Assembly (NCBI GenBank): GCA_030789695.1
Contig: CM061132.1
Location: 26,817,858 to 26,881,857 of the forward strand
DNA: 64,000 nucleotides
Reading direction: 5' to 3'
From: Scilla litardierei
Taxonomy: Eukaryota; Streptophyta; Magnoliopsida; Asparagales; Asparagaceae
The translations under genes and the position numbers were made by a program. The notes beneath the pieces are model-generated. The model was given only the letters and a program-made list of their open reading frames with translations. It was not told where the DNA came from and searched no databases. How positions within the stretch are numbered: the first letter of the stretch is position 1; each line of letters opens with the position of its first letter. Below, in pieces: positions 44,128 to 55,302 of the stretch.

Positions 44128-45001
44128 GTGACTATCAGAGCTAGAAGTAAAGCTAAGAATAAAAAGTGGCAAAAGAATGTGCACTCAAAGAAGAAAAACT
44201 TGAAGAAGATCAAGTGCTTTAAGTGCAACAAGTACGGTCACTTCGCCCGTACGTGTACGGATGGAAGTGATAAGGTAACTTGTAGGGCTAGTTACATATG
44301 TGTTTCTAGTTCCGTGTTTCTTGCTGAATCTAACTATTTTTGGTTGATTGATTCAGGGGCCACAGACCACGTAGCGAAGGACATAAGGTTCTTCGTAGAG
44401 TATCGAAGGATAACTCAAGGAACAAAGTGGATATACGTCGGCAACAACACTCGTGTTGAAGTCAAGGGCGTCGGAACATGCAAGCTAGTTCTCGACAACG
44501 GTCGGACTCTATTATTGCACGACGTCCTCTTTGCTCCAGATATTAGAAGGAATATCGTTTCCGTGGTCATGTTAATGTCTTTAGATTATGAATGGAGGTT
44601 CTATAAACAAAATGTTCACCTTGTTTGTAATAGTTCTTTAGTTGGGTCGGGTAATGTTTGTAATGGATTAATTGTTTTAAACACAATGTATGATGATTCT
44701 TCTTCTATTAATGAAATTTTCCATTTGACAAATGCTTCTAACTCTGAATCTGAGATCATTTGTTGGCATGCAAGACTTGGTCATATTGGACCAACTAGAA
44801 TGGATAGACTTGTCAAAAGTGGCTTGATATCTAATGTTTCAAAAGTTGAAATGTCAACTTGCGAACATTGTCTTGTAGGGAAAACTTGTCGCAAGCCGTT
44901 TGGAACTGGCACAAGGGCCGAAGTTCCATTACAGCTTATCCATTCGGACATTTGCGGTCCAATGAATGTTAAGACAAGACGAGGGAAGTCCTTATATGAG
45001 T
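44128..45001 (+). pseudogene. I: gag knuckle, protease and integrase N terminus
   Basis: Frame open to 45081. CFKCNKYGHFARTC is a CCHC knuckle; WLIDSGATDHVAKD is the Copia aspartic protease (DSGA); ICWHARLGHIGPTRMDRL and CEHCLVGKT form the HHCC integrase zinc domain; LIHSDICGPM carries the first integrase Asp. The first codons come from LTR sequence. The frame leaves homology at about 45001. Confidence 0.85.
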
Positions 45002-47401
45002 TTAGTGGAAAATCAACTAGATCGCAAGATAAAGGTCTTGCGAACCGATCGGGGTGGAGAATATCAATCAACGAGTTTTAAGGAACTCTGTGATGAAAAA
45101 GGCATAGTTCATCAAATAACTATGCCTTATACTCCGCAACAAAACGGTGTTGCGGAAAGAAGAAATAGGACATTGATGGAAATGGTCCGATCAATGATGT
45201 CTCAGGCAAATTTGCCCATCACCTTTTGGGGTGATGCATTATTGACGGCAGCATTCATCTTAAACCGGGTACCTTCGAAGTCGGTAAGTTCTACTCCTTA
45301 TGAGTTGTGGAACAATAGAACTCCACACTTAAGCATTCTAAAACCTTGGGGTTGTGCCTCTTACGCACATTTATCCTCTCACAAATATGGCAAACTTGGG
45401 CCACGTGGGAGGAAGTGTATCTTCATCCGATACGCTGAAAACTCCAAAGGATATGTTTTCGTCGGTCAAGAGGACAATGTGGGTCTAATAGAATTCGAAT
45501 CGAGGAATGTTGTCTTCTTGGAAAACGAGTTTCCAAGACAGGGTGAGATAAGTCAAGACTTATCCTTGTTTGAGACTTGGGATCAAGAAGGATCGGAACG
45601 TTCGAGTGGGAGAATCCTTGGTGAAGAAGAAAATGTGTTTCAAACTTCACCAATGGATGATACGAACGATACCAATCCTATTCCGAGTGGGAGTGATGTT
45701 ATTCCAAGTGGGAGTGATGTCATTCCAAGTGGGAGTGATCAAACTCAAGCAAGACGTAGTAATCGAACGAGGCTAACACCTCTGAGATTTGAGGATGAAT
45801 TTCCTCAAACATTCATGACATTACTACAAGATGATGACGAACCTACAAATTTCAAACAGGCCGTCACATGCCCTGCTAAAGATAAATGGATAGCGGCGAT
45901 GGAAGAAGAACTTCAATCCATGAAAACAAACCAAGTCTGGGACTTGGTTTGTTTACCTAAGGGACGTAGAGCCATTGGGAACAAGTGGGTTCTCAAAATC
46001 AAGCATAAGGCTGATGGCTCCATCGAGAAATATAAAGCTCGCCTTGTTGCGAAAGGTTTCACGCAACAGAAAGGAATAGACTACGAAGAGACTTTCTCTC
46101 CTGTCGTGCGTTTTACCTCCATTCGCTTAATTCTGGCAATGGTTGCTTGTTTGGACCTCGAGTTACATCAGATGGATGTAAAGACTGCTTTTCTTAACGG
46201 AGAACTAGATGAGGAGATCTACATGGAACAACCAAACGGGTTCGTACAAGAAGAAAACAAACATAAGGTTTGTAAACTTCGTAAATCCATATATGGTCTT
46301 AAACAATCCTCAAGGCAGTGGTATATGCGTTTTCAAGAAGTCGTTTTGTCATATGGTTTCTCCATGCTCGACGAAGACAACTGCGTATACATTAAGAGGA
46401 TTAAGAACAAGTATGTAATTATGTCTCTTTATGTAGATGACATACTTATAGCCGGAAATGATAAGCGTCTTATCATGGATATCAAAGCTTGGCTTTCATC
46501 CGTCTTTGAAATGAAAGACATGGGTGAAGCTGTATATATCCTTGGGGTTAAGATCTCAAGGAATCGTTCCAAGAAACTTCTTTCTCTCTCTCAAGAGACA
46601 TATATAAAGAAAGTTTTAGAACGGTTTAATATGCAGGACTGCAAGCCAATTGATAATCCAATAAGCAAAGGCGAGGGTCTATGTTTGGAGATGTGTCCCA
46701 AAGATCCAAAAGAAAGGAAAGCTATGGAAAAGGTTCCATACTCCAGTGCTGTCGGGAGTCTGATGTACGCCATGATGTGTACCAGACCGGACATTTGCTA
46801 TGCTGTTGGTATGGTAAGCCGTTACCAATCCAACCCAGGACAGGCACACTGGAAAGCGGTGAAGAGGATATTAAGGTACCTCAAAGGGACTGCGGACTAT
46901 GTGTTGTGCTATCAAGGCAATACCTTGAGACTCGAAGGCTATACCGATGCTGATTGGGCAGGAGATCTCGACGAGCGAAGATCTACCTCAGGCTTTGTTT
47001 TCTTGCTTGGGAATGGTGCAATATCCTGGAGCAGCAAGAAGCAAACCTACATCGCCCTATCAACCATGGAAGCCGAATTCGTAGCATTCAGCATGGCGGT
47101 CCAAGAAGCTGTTTGGCTTAGGAAATTCTTAGACAGGCTGACGAATGCCACTGACTCGAGCACTGTTCCTATATACAGTGATAGTCAAGCCTCGATTGCC
47201 TATGTCAAAGATCCTAAATTTCATTGTAAGACCAAACATATTGATATTCGATTCAAGTTTGCGAAGGACTATGAAAAACGGAAGGAAGTAGACATAGGAT
47301 ACATATCCATGCATGAGATGATAGCGGATCCCCTTACTAAGGCGATCCCCAGAGATGTGTTCTACAAACACTTATCATCTATGGGAATGCGTAGGTGCTG
47401 A
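45002..47401 (+). pseudogene. I: integrase core, reverse transcriptase and RNase H
   Basis: A frame open from 44966 to 47401 encodes integrase from VENQLDRKIKVLRTDRGGEY (second Asp) and QQNGVAERRNRT (Glu), a GAG-poor linker with three GSDVIPS repeats, RT (WVLKIKHKADGS, LYVDDILIAGND with the YVDD site) and RNase H (DADWAGDLDERRSTSGF, ALSTMEAEF). About 50 residues of integrase between the first and second catalytic Asp are missing at the junction with the upstream frame, and the deletion shifts the frame. Otherwise the 3' half looks functional. Confidence 0.88.
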
Positions 47402-48454
47402 GCTGTATCATGTAATATTTCCCATGTCTATAGAAGATCAAAGTTTAATAAAAGGAAGAAGTTCTTTTATATATTGCATACAAGTTTCTTACAAATGATT
47501 TTATACATTTGTGTTTAAGTCTCGACTATTTTATTGTGTATGTCGGACAGATTAAGGTTGGCTCTCTCATATGAGCAACCGCCTTATCTTATCAGATGGA
47601 TAAGATAGAGATGAGACTAGTTTAAAGTCAAAATCATTAGACGAATGATTTAGAGTCGTGACTTAAACAAGATAGTTGAATGAAAGATCTGCATTATATG
47701 GATGCTTACAAAAGATCTGAGATCTGTATCACAAGGATATTTAAAAGAGATCTCATAGGATTTTTTAAATCCTATCTGTCTTATGCAGGATGAGAGTCCG
47801 GGAATATTTCATGGGTAGTAAGGGGACTCAAAAGATAGGCACTGTGGTGTCTGATCTTTCATCCGTACAACATCATTAAGACATACTCTCCCTGGGAAAG
47901 GAGTGATGTTGTAATACGTGTTCATACCACGTATGCATTTCGACCACTGAGTTAGTAGCAATAGTGTTTGCTATTATGTGAGACTCAAAGGCCATATGGG
48001 TCTTAACTCTTACCCTCAAGGACTCCAATTGGTTCCTTTAGATTTGACGAGATGATCGCTATCTTAGCGTGTTGCTAATGGGCTATGATAATTCGGCTCG
48101 GCGGGGCACGTTAGAAAAGCGAATCAAGTCAAGATCAGAAGGTTTGCAAGAAGAGGAAGATTGATTTCATATTCGCATTTGGACTTTAATGATTCAAAGC
48201 TGGCCAGCCAATTGTAATCCAGATGGGATTCAATTGTTGAATATAAAGTATAAGAAATGTGAAGAAATAATCTAGGGTAAAGCATGCGTTGAACTACTCA
48301 ACTTTGCACCTTCGAGGTCGTTGTGTATCTCTAACAAGTGCACAACAACAGACTCTACGCGCATGACGGTCGCACGGTCTATTTCTCGGTATGATAGATG
48401 AAATAACTAAGAGAAAGACGTTCTCTTACAATCCCCTCAAGTGTGAGTGGGAGA
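47402..48454 (+). other. I: 3' UTR and polypurine tract
   Basis: No protein-like frame. The tract GTGTGAGTGGGAGA (48441-48454) abuts the 3' LTR. Confidence 0.75.
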
Positions 48455-49060
48455 TGTTGGATATGGAAGACGTTTATACACCCTTGTGGGGGATGTACGA
48501 GGGAATACGGACCTCGAACGTCGCGTACACGAAGTCGTGTGCGAAGGGAATCTGTTCACTTGCGGAGAGGATCTCTAGATTAATGGGAAAGTCGCATTAT
48601 ATGTGCATAAGTGCATGCGACATATGGCTAATAAAGGGGTAATATCTTAAGCTTATGTTGTACCATGCATATGGTACAACTTAAGCTTATAATGTGCCAT
48701 GTACGATGGTACACCTTAGTTAAATTGTTCCAAAGGAACAATTACTCCTAAAATAACTACCTTGGGGGCTATAAATAAGACCCAAGGGTTAGCCATTTCC
48801 TTACACTTTTGCATGGCATTCTTGCATGCATTTTCATTCTAGCGAAGCTCTGCCGAAATCCTTCCTCTCCCTTTATCCAAGTTCTTAATCTAAAAGTAGA
48901 GATTTAGATTGTGGATTTAGTAGCCTTACTCCGTTCATGAGAAGACTCGATCCGTCGTGGCGAATCCGAAGGCGAAGTTTTGTGACTACCGTGCCGCATA
49001 CGCAAGCGTAAGTCTCAACTTCATTTATCGATCCTAACTCTGTTTTGGCAGGATCCTACA
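48455..49060 (+). repeat. I: 3' LTR
   Basis: 606 bp, TGTTGGATATGG to GATCCTACA, with a TATAAATA box at 48770-48777. Confidence 0.88.
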
Positions 49061-49065
49061 CTCTA

Positions 49066-50832
49066 CACTATCAACCTAGTCAGATGCTCTCACCCTTGAC
49101 GAGCCCCAACTCGTCAAGTCCCCAAAAAATAAAATAAACTGGTAAAGTTTCTCCTACAGAGAACAACACACTGATACATGAATATAAAGAGTAAAGAGTG
49201 TAGAAATGCTCAGTTCATGTCTGTGTAATCGTCTCTGTCAATCAGCACGTCGTCAGCTCCAGTCTGACGCAAACGGTGTCTCAATCTGACTCATGTATCT
49301 CATTCTGTGTCAAATAGCTCTCTGGTCTGTATGCAAAGTAATCCAGTTCAAACTCAAATTGGTTTCGGTCTGTGCACACAACAATCCCCTTTAAAAACAC
49401 TCAAACCTCGTCAGCATCCCATTTCGTTTTCTCATTCGCATCTTCTGTTTGCATGGGTTGCATATCCACGTCAGCACGTCTAACCCTCCGACTCAAATTA
49501 GGCCATGTAGGCTTCTCTGTTGGCGATAGCTCGACGGCAGGTCTTCTCGGCGACGTTGACAGTAAGGACATGCAGCAAGTTGGGCTATGCGATCTCTGAT
49601 GGCGAGCTTTGAACGGTGACTTGATCACAACAACAAGTTGATGAGCTCTGACGTGGTGAACTCACGGCAAGGTCGCAACCTCTCTTGAACGTATCGACGA
49701 TGGCTTCGAGCAATGTCGACTTCGAATTCAATGTGTAGCTTCGACTGCGACGTGTTCGATGAAGCATGCTCCAACTGCACCAGCGACTTCTCCGATGGGT
49801 CGAGCTATGGCCTTCGAACGGTGACAAGAAGATGATCAGCGTCTGCTGTTGGGGCAGCTTCGAAGTGATCTTCGACAGAGGCACGATCTCATCGCTCTTG
49901 GATGGAAGCTAGACGATCGGAGCCTAGAAGATGATGGGGTGATGGCAGCTCTGAGTCCACGATAGCAAAAACTTGGTCGACGGCGAGATCTCCTTGAATG
50001 ATGTGAAAGCAGCTCAGGCGGCGAGCTCTAAATGGCGATCAGCTTTGACGTGGGTTCTCCGATGGATCTTTGCAAAGTCTGGGCTTCGAGATTGACGACT
50101 ACGGCAACGTCAGCACCTCACCGACTGCGACTCTACTCCGCCTGCTCTTCTTCAATGGCGGGACCTCATTGGCTCTCTACAGCGTCGTCGACAGCTTCGA
50201 CTCTGACGTTGGCAACGATGACTCGATGATACGGTGGTGGCAATCTCTCGACGAGTTGTTGGCTACAGCACAAGGCTTGTTCACGACATGAGGGTGTTGA
50301 ACTTCGGCGGCAAGGTGGTCGCTTTCCACGACTGATGATGCGGCAATGGTGAGGGACTTGCATGACTTGAGGGTGCTCGAAGCCTTTTACGAGATGTCAC
50401 GTGTACACCCTAAGGACTTTTGCAGTTGATGTATAGGCTTGGCCTTTTTTAAGTTTTGGAGATGAAATTTTCTAGGGTTTTGTTCGCCGTCGTTTCTTTT
50501 TGTTGGCTGCCGCAAAAATATAGCTGGCACCTTTGCTATGCTATGATGGCTTATATAGAAGATACTAGGGTTCTGCAAGGGGATGGCAAGTTTAAATTCC
50601 TTATATCTAGGGATTTGCAAGCTAGGATTTGGGATGATAATATATTTGAATGGGATTTGTACTCATCAAATCAATTCTCCTTTGACCAAGTCCAGCTTGT
50701 ATGTATATAGAAATTTTTCCAACGCATTGATTTACGTTCTCGCCATTCCTATAAGCACTTAACACACACATCAAATCGTTCACAAATGTTTGTCATCATC
50801 AAACAATAAGTCCTAGATTGTTGTATCTAACA
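49066..50832 (-). repeat. E: 5' LTR, second part
   Basis: Homologous to 37185-38178 and 39867-40649. On the minus strand it starts TGTTAGATAC, and a TATATAAG box lies near 50550. Open frames inside are fortuitous. Confidence 0.88.
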
Positions 50833-50837
50833 AATAC

Positions 50838-51924
50838 TACACCCTAACTACATCAACACCAACAAATATAGAGATTAGCCACACATAGATAGAAAGGAAC
50901 GCATATTCATAGACAAATACAAGTTCATACATGAAGAATACTCCAAATACAAGCCAAATACGTGAAATACAAGGCTAAAATAGGAAAAATATCACTAAAT
51001 CTCTCCAAATAGACCCTAGACCTCCTTCAGATGATAGCTCCTACCTCTGTCTCCAGGGCCTCCAAATCTCACGCCAAAATACTGCTCCTAGATCCCCAAA
51101 TACGCAAGAATACCAAACCCTAGGTCAAAAATTCGCTTATATAGAGAGTATTGCAGGTTTTAAGTCGTTAGCGGGTCCAAAACCCGCTCCGATAGCACCC
51201 AGACCCGCTTCATCAGCTGCAACATCCCTCAGCCACACGATCGTTGCGGGATTTGCCCTGGGAGTGCCACGTGTCCCATTTCGGATCCGACTTCGCCCGC
51301 TCCGAATCCGCATTGGCCTCGGTCTCGTCCGTTGGATCAGAATCCAACGGTCATCCAACGCCACATCGCTCGCTTAATGGCTTAGTCTGACTCAAAGTCG
51401 GGTTGTGCCTGGTCCGTCGGATCCAAGATCAACGGTCAAACTCAGACCGTCGCTCTCACCCGAATACGTTTTGGGGAAAATCTGACCATTGAATCGACAT
51501 CCTACGCTCACGATTCCGTCGCGTCGCTCTCTTCTGATAGACGTTAGATGAGGTGGGAGCGGCTCCGATGGCTGCCACATGGCAGCAGCTGCACACTGGG
51601 GCGTACGAACGAGCGTATTTTCGGCCGTATTTTTGTATTTTCTTCATTTAAATGGTATTCTGCATTCAAAAATACATAGTAATTAGCACAGATCTCAAAA
51701 ATACAAATAAATAGTCGTTGGAATCATGAGGTCGAGATCTTTATATAAAAAATACTAAAAGAGCATATATACTCAATATGTTGCTGTTTTGTGCTTAGAA
51801 TGAGAGTTTGCTCTAATAAATAAGGGTATTCTAAGTACGATCATATTAGAGACCAAATATGTATCATGTATGCACAAAATGAGGCTAAATGAGGTGTTAA
51901 ATATGCAATATTCAATCCGAATCA
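50838..51924 (-). repeat. C: 5' LTR, outer part
   Basis: Homologous to 32831-33959, ending CCGAATCA, followed by TSD ATAAC (51925-51929). Confidence 0.9.
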
Positions 51925-51929
51925 ATAAC

Positions 51930-52569
51930 CCAAAAGTCTGGCAGTCACTCTGTTCTGTCTGAGAAGCAAGTTAAGTGCATCTATGATATGCTTGGAAATA
52001 TTCGAGTCAATTGGTCCAGAGATATTATGGACTCAATTCTTTCATCTGTTGCTTCTAATAGACTTGCATCCCCTCTAGATCATGGTCACTTTCTCACCAT
52101 CCTCTTCCATGCCTATGACATTTCTTTAGATAATGAAACTGAGGTTCTGGAACCTGCTCGTATGTTTAATGCGCATGCACTCGGCCGAATGGGTCTGCAC
52201 AGAGACCTCGATCAAAATGTTCCAGAAGAGAAGCTAGTCAGTGAAGCTAGCTCAACCTCGAGGAGGAAAGGTAAGAAACCTTTTGTTGTTGATTCAGATG
52301 AAGAAGAGGGTGAAAGTGATGAAGAAGAAGAAGAAGCACCACATGAGGATGTGCCTGATTACATCGTTGAGCTTCAAGACATGCTCTTAAAGAAAATTGA
52401 GAATCTAAAGATTTCTTAAGAGAAAGGCTTTAAAAAGCTCAACTAGAAGGTAACTAACTTGAAGGAATTTGTGGCTCAAAGAAAAGAATTGACTGAGAAG
52501 ACCCTTGGTATGATCCTTGATGAGATCAAGGAGCTGAAGAAGGAGAAGAAGAACGGCGGATCTTCCTAA
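51930..52569 (+). pseudogene. D: ORF3, second part
   Basis: Joined to 32208, the frame continues as QKSGSHSVLSEKQVKCIYDM, NIRVNWSRDIMDSIL and HFLTILFHAYDISL, then an acidic tract (DSDEEEGESDEEEEE), a stop near 52419, and a coiled-coil tail ending at 52569. It aligns by eye with G: LSKSGSLNYVNE with QKSGSHSVLSE and MGGIKVDWANAIM with LGNIRVNWSRDIM. Function is unknown. Confidence 0.7.
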
Positions 52570-53110
52570 ACTCGTTTGGTTTGATTTTTTTAAAAACAAT
52601 GCTCTTTTGAAACAATGCACTTTGGTTTTGTAATATTTTTTTATGGTGTGATGAACTTGGACTTATGGCATCAACTCTAGGAGTTGGAACAATGCTTATG
52701 TTTATACTATGACATGTGTTTAAAATTGATATCATTCATGTCATCCTAAATATGTCTTGAACTACTAACCTTTTTTTGCAGATTTATATACTTGGTTGAA
52801 ATTATTCTCTACATGATAAAATGCTTGATTGATGGTTGAACTTTGATTAATTGTTGGAATTATATTCAACTTACTTCGATGTTATCATGTTTGTCATCTT
52901 TTTGATTGATGACAAGGGGAGAAACTTTGGTAAACATGCAAAACATAAAAATGAATAAGTGCTATATGCTAACCGGCTTTGATGCAAGGGGAGTATGAGT
53001 ACATCATACCTCATCAAAGCAGGGGGAGTAAGTTATCTTACTTATCATTCAATTTACGCTATTATTCATTTTATTTTTCATTTGGGTGTCGTCATCAAAA
53101 TGGGGGAGAG
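52570..53110 (+). other. D: 3' UTR with four purine tracts
   Basis: G-run tracts occur at 52904-52925 (GATTGATGACAAGGGGAG), 52985-52994, 53019-53030 and 53095-53110 (AAAATGGGGGAGAG); the last abuts the 3' LTR and is the true polypurine tract. No gene. Confidence 0.75.
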
Positions 53111-54771
53111 TGATGGGAAATCAAATCCCACCCCTAAGTGGTTTTAATGATGAGACACCAAATGATATTAGTGTACTTATAAACACTATCTAAAGATGTG
53201 AAGGTTGTGCGATCAATAGCGTTACACACACTCCGATGAAGCACAACCACACTAAGAGGATGGAGACGATTTTGGTAGCTCTAAATCAAGTACAAGTGAA
53301 GCTCAAAGATAAAGCTCATGGAACGTGCTCAAGCCTAATGAAAGAGGAGCTCAAATTCAAAAGTGAAAGCACGCATCAACATTTGATCGGCTTCAAACGT
53401 CTTCATTTAAATCTAGTGTGTGAGTTGTTCTTTTAGGATTATGTTAAAGCCAAGATTAAATTAAACACACACAAAACGTTTTCGAAACAAAAACTCCTTT
53501 TAAACTCGTTGAGAGCATTAGCTATTTGATTTAATCTTCGTAGTCAACCTCAAACACCCTGGATTTGATTACTCATCTTTCTAGCCGAGTTTTAGTGAAA
53601 AAGTGCTCTGGGAGTCGACTACCAGCTGTGAGCAGATTTTCAGTGAAATCTCTCTGGGAGTGGACTACCTCATATGAGAGTCGACTACCAACTGTGTTTC
53701 TGTCATTTGACTTTGCTCCCTCAATTCTCTCATCTCCTTGATTTATGGGCCAAAGTCAAATGTATTTTGAATTTCAAATTCATCTTAGAAACTCTATAAA
53801 TAGAGTCCCCAGAGAACATTTCAAAGAACCAATTTCATTATCATATTTTGAGCTAGAAGTTATATTTCTGAAATTCTCAAGTCGCTCTCAAGTCGCTCTC
53901 ATCGTTATATCCAAATTCTGATTTTAAATTTCTGATCTCATATTTTTTTCTGAAATTCTTTTTTGAGATCCATTGCATTTTGGCTATTAAAATCATTTTT
54001 CAAAATGCCTCTTTCTTGATTTAATATTCTTTGAAGGATTTTTGAAAACAAAAGGATCTAGATCACATTGAATCAAAATATATTCTGTGTGTGATCTAAT
54101 ATCACTTTGAATTCTTTAAGCCACATAAGCACAATTGCACTATTATCTTGGCTATAGAATTCATATTGGGTGTAAAACCAATCTCTATCAAATATTGTGG
54201 AGAATTAGATATTTGTTTGTATTTGGGATTCCCTTTGTGATAAGGGTTGAAAAATCCTAGACAAGTCTAGGTGATTAGAAATCTTGGTAAGGATACTAGA
54301 TCGTTGGAAATCCTAGCGAGTGAAGCTAGATAATTGTATTGCCAATGCAATAATAGATTGAATCTCGTACAGGATTGGTCGGTGACTGGACGTACCCAGG
54401 TTGTCGGGAACCAGGATAAAAATCTTCTCTCTGCGTGCTCTCTGCCTTTGTTTATTTATTGTGCAAGATATTTCTTTGTTGTTAATATATCATCTTTGTC
54501 ATCATTTGTTAATATATTGCAAAGTTGTTCTTTCTTTATTCTGATGTATTAATATCTCTTTGTTTATAATATTCATTAGTTTGTAGTTATTCCTTGTAAT
54601 TGCACGATCTTATTTTGTTGATTAAGAACCAAATGTAGATTACTATACTTGGTTTCTTAGGCAACATTCGAAGGGAATTATTGTGTTGTACTAGTCAACG
54701 AAAAAGTTTTATAATTCATACAACACTATTCAACCCCATTTAGTGTTTTTTGCCATCCACAGGATCCAATA
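53111..54771 (+). repeat. D: 3' LTR
   Basis: 1661 bp, TGATGGGAAATC to GGATCCAATA (terminal CA changed to TA). It has AGTCGACT repeats near 53612 and 53679, TATA within ACTCTATAAATAGAGT (53791-53806), and the U5 hairpin at 54312-54330. Confidence 0.9.
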
Positions 54772-55213
54772 AGGCATGCTTTTGTCAAGCTGTCAGGACC
54801 GTTAATTTCAGGTGCGCTTTTGTCTGGCTGTCTAGCGGCATAACGACTAGGGGTGCTTTTGTCAGGCTGTTAGGCAGCGAAGCAGCCAGGTGCACTTTTG
54901 TCAGACTTGTCTATAGTGAAACTGGCAGTGAAACTATTGGCGGGTCGCCCTCCTCCTTGGGCAGACTGCTTCTGGGTGGAGAGGTAGGCGAGCTACCTCT
55001 GGGGCAAGCTGGTATAGATCACACGATCAGTCGGAGGGCTCCTCTTCGGTTTGGTTGACGATTTTTCCGCTCTGCAAGTAAGGCTGCTATGAGCCCTGGC
55101 GAGCTTCTCTAAGCCTCGGTGAACTAGGTCCCATTGTGGAGATTCGGTGGGCCATGACTTGGGCTTCGGTTATACGGGCCTAGATTGACTGGGCCGATCT
55201 TAAGGTCGTAACA
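54772..55213 (-). repeat. A: 5' LTR, remaining part
   Basis: Continues the LTR cut at 21694. It has four GTGCTTTTGTCAGG-type repeats (54776-54905) and ends CGTAACA at 55213 before GTAAG. The last 315 bp have no match in the left LTR. Confidence 0.85.
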
Positions 55214-55218
55214 GTAAG

Positions 55219-55302
55219 GGAATTTTTTTACGTATCCCATCTAACCAAATGGGTGGGGTCGGGTACTGAGTTAATGGCCATTTAAGGCCAAACCCGCTAA
55301 CA
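55219..55302 (-). repeat. J: 3' LTR, U3 start
   Basis: On the minus strand it begins TGTTAGCGGG directly after the tract GTTGGAGA. It continues at 758 across A. Confidence 0.55.

Larger units (their letters stand above)
44110..49060 (+). mobile_element. I: Copia element, 5' LTR and gag mostly deleted
   Basis: Bounded by perfect TSD CTCTA (44105-44109, 49061-49065). It starts TGTTGGATA and ends GATCCTACA. The 3' LTR is 606 bp (48455-49060). The left LTR keeps only TGTTGGATA joined to CGAAGTTTTGTGACTA, which in the intact LTR lies about 510 bp further in, so LTR, PBS and most of gag were lost in one or more deletions. Pol is nearly complete. Confidence 0.9.
36915..50832 (-). mobile_element. 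E: SIRE-like Copia, gag-only, host of F and I
   Basis: LTRs of about 2.04 kb: 36915-38178 plus 39867-40649, and 43836-44104 plus 49066-50832. TSD AATAC is perfect at 36910-36914 and 50833-50837. The start TATTGG is TGTTGG with G-to-A at the terminal TG. The PBS (initiator-Met type) and gag are on the minus strand. There is no pol. Confidence 0.9.
32214..51924 (-). mobile_element. C: gag-only LTR element related to B, host of E
   Basis: Read on the minus strand: 5' LTR 51924-50838 plus 36909-36294, tRNA-Asp-type PBS at 36293-36266, gag pieces, acidic ORF, 3' LTR 33959-32214. The TSD ATAAC is perfect at 32209-32213 and 51925-51929. LTRs start TGATTYGG and end GACGAGTCA. No protease, RT or integrase. 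The start of its LTR (TGATTCGGATTGAATATTGC) resembles that of B. Confidence 0.9.
21695..54771 (+). mobile_element. D: SIRE-like Copia element, pol deleted, host of B and C
   Basis: LTRs share the start TRATGGRAAATC and the end ATCCACAGGATCC. The left LTR is split by B, the internal third ORF by C. TSD AGACG (21690-21694) and AGGCA (54772-54776) fit an AGGCG target that lost one G on each side. PBS TGGTATCAGAGC is initiator-Met type. The order is gag with long coiled coil, then a spacer, then ORF3, then purine tracts; no protease, integrase or RT is present. Without insertions D is about 7.5 kb. Confidence 0.88.
759..55213 (-). mobile_element. A: Tat/Retand-type Gypsy element, host of two large insertions
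   Basis: LTR copies begin TGTTGCGG at 759 and 21149. The right LTR is cut by D and resumes at 54772, ending CGTAACA at 55213. Flanking 5-mers GTGAG (754-758) and GTAAG (55214-55218) fit a target-site duplication with one G-to-A change. Polarity is minus: PBS and gag at the right, RT and RNase H leftward, then tandem repeats and an antisense gene next to the left (3') LTR. A dual RNase H and an antisense extra gene are known features of the plant Tat lineage. Without its insertions A is about 9.5 kb. Protease and integrase are missing, so it is defective. Confidence 0.85.

Noticed and set aside
48391..48642. 83-codon frame crossing the start of I's 3' LTR
   Set aside because: It runs across the polypurine tract and U3; no homology or composition of a protein.
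52179..52190. ACTCGGCCGAAT in D ORF3, similar to H's palindrome
   Set aside because: A single imperfect copy inside a coding region; most likely chance.
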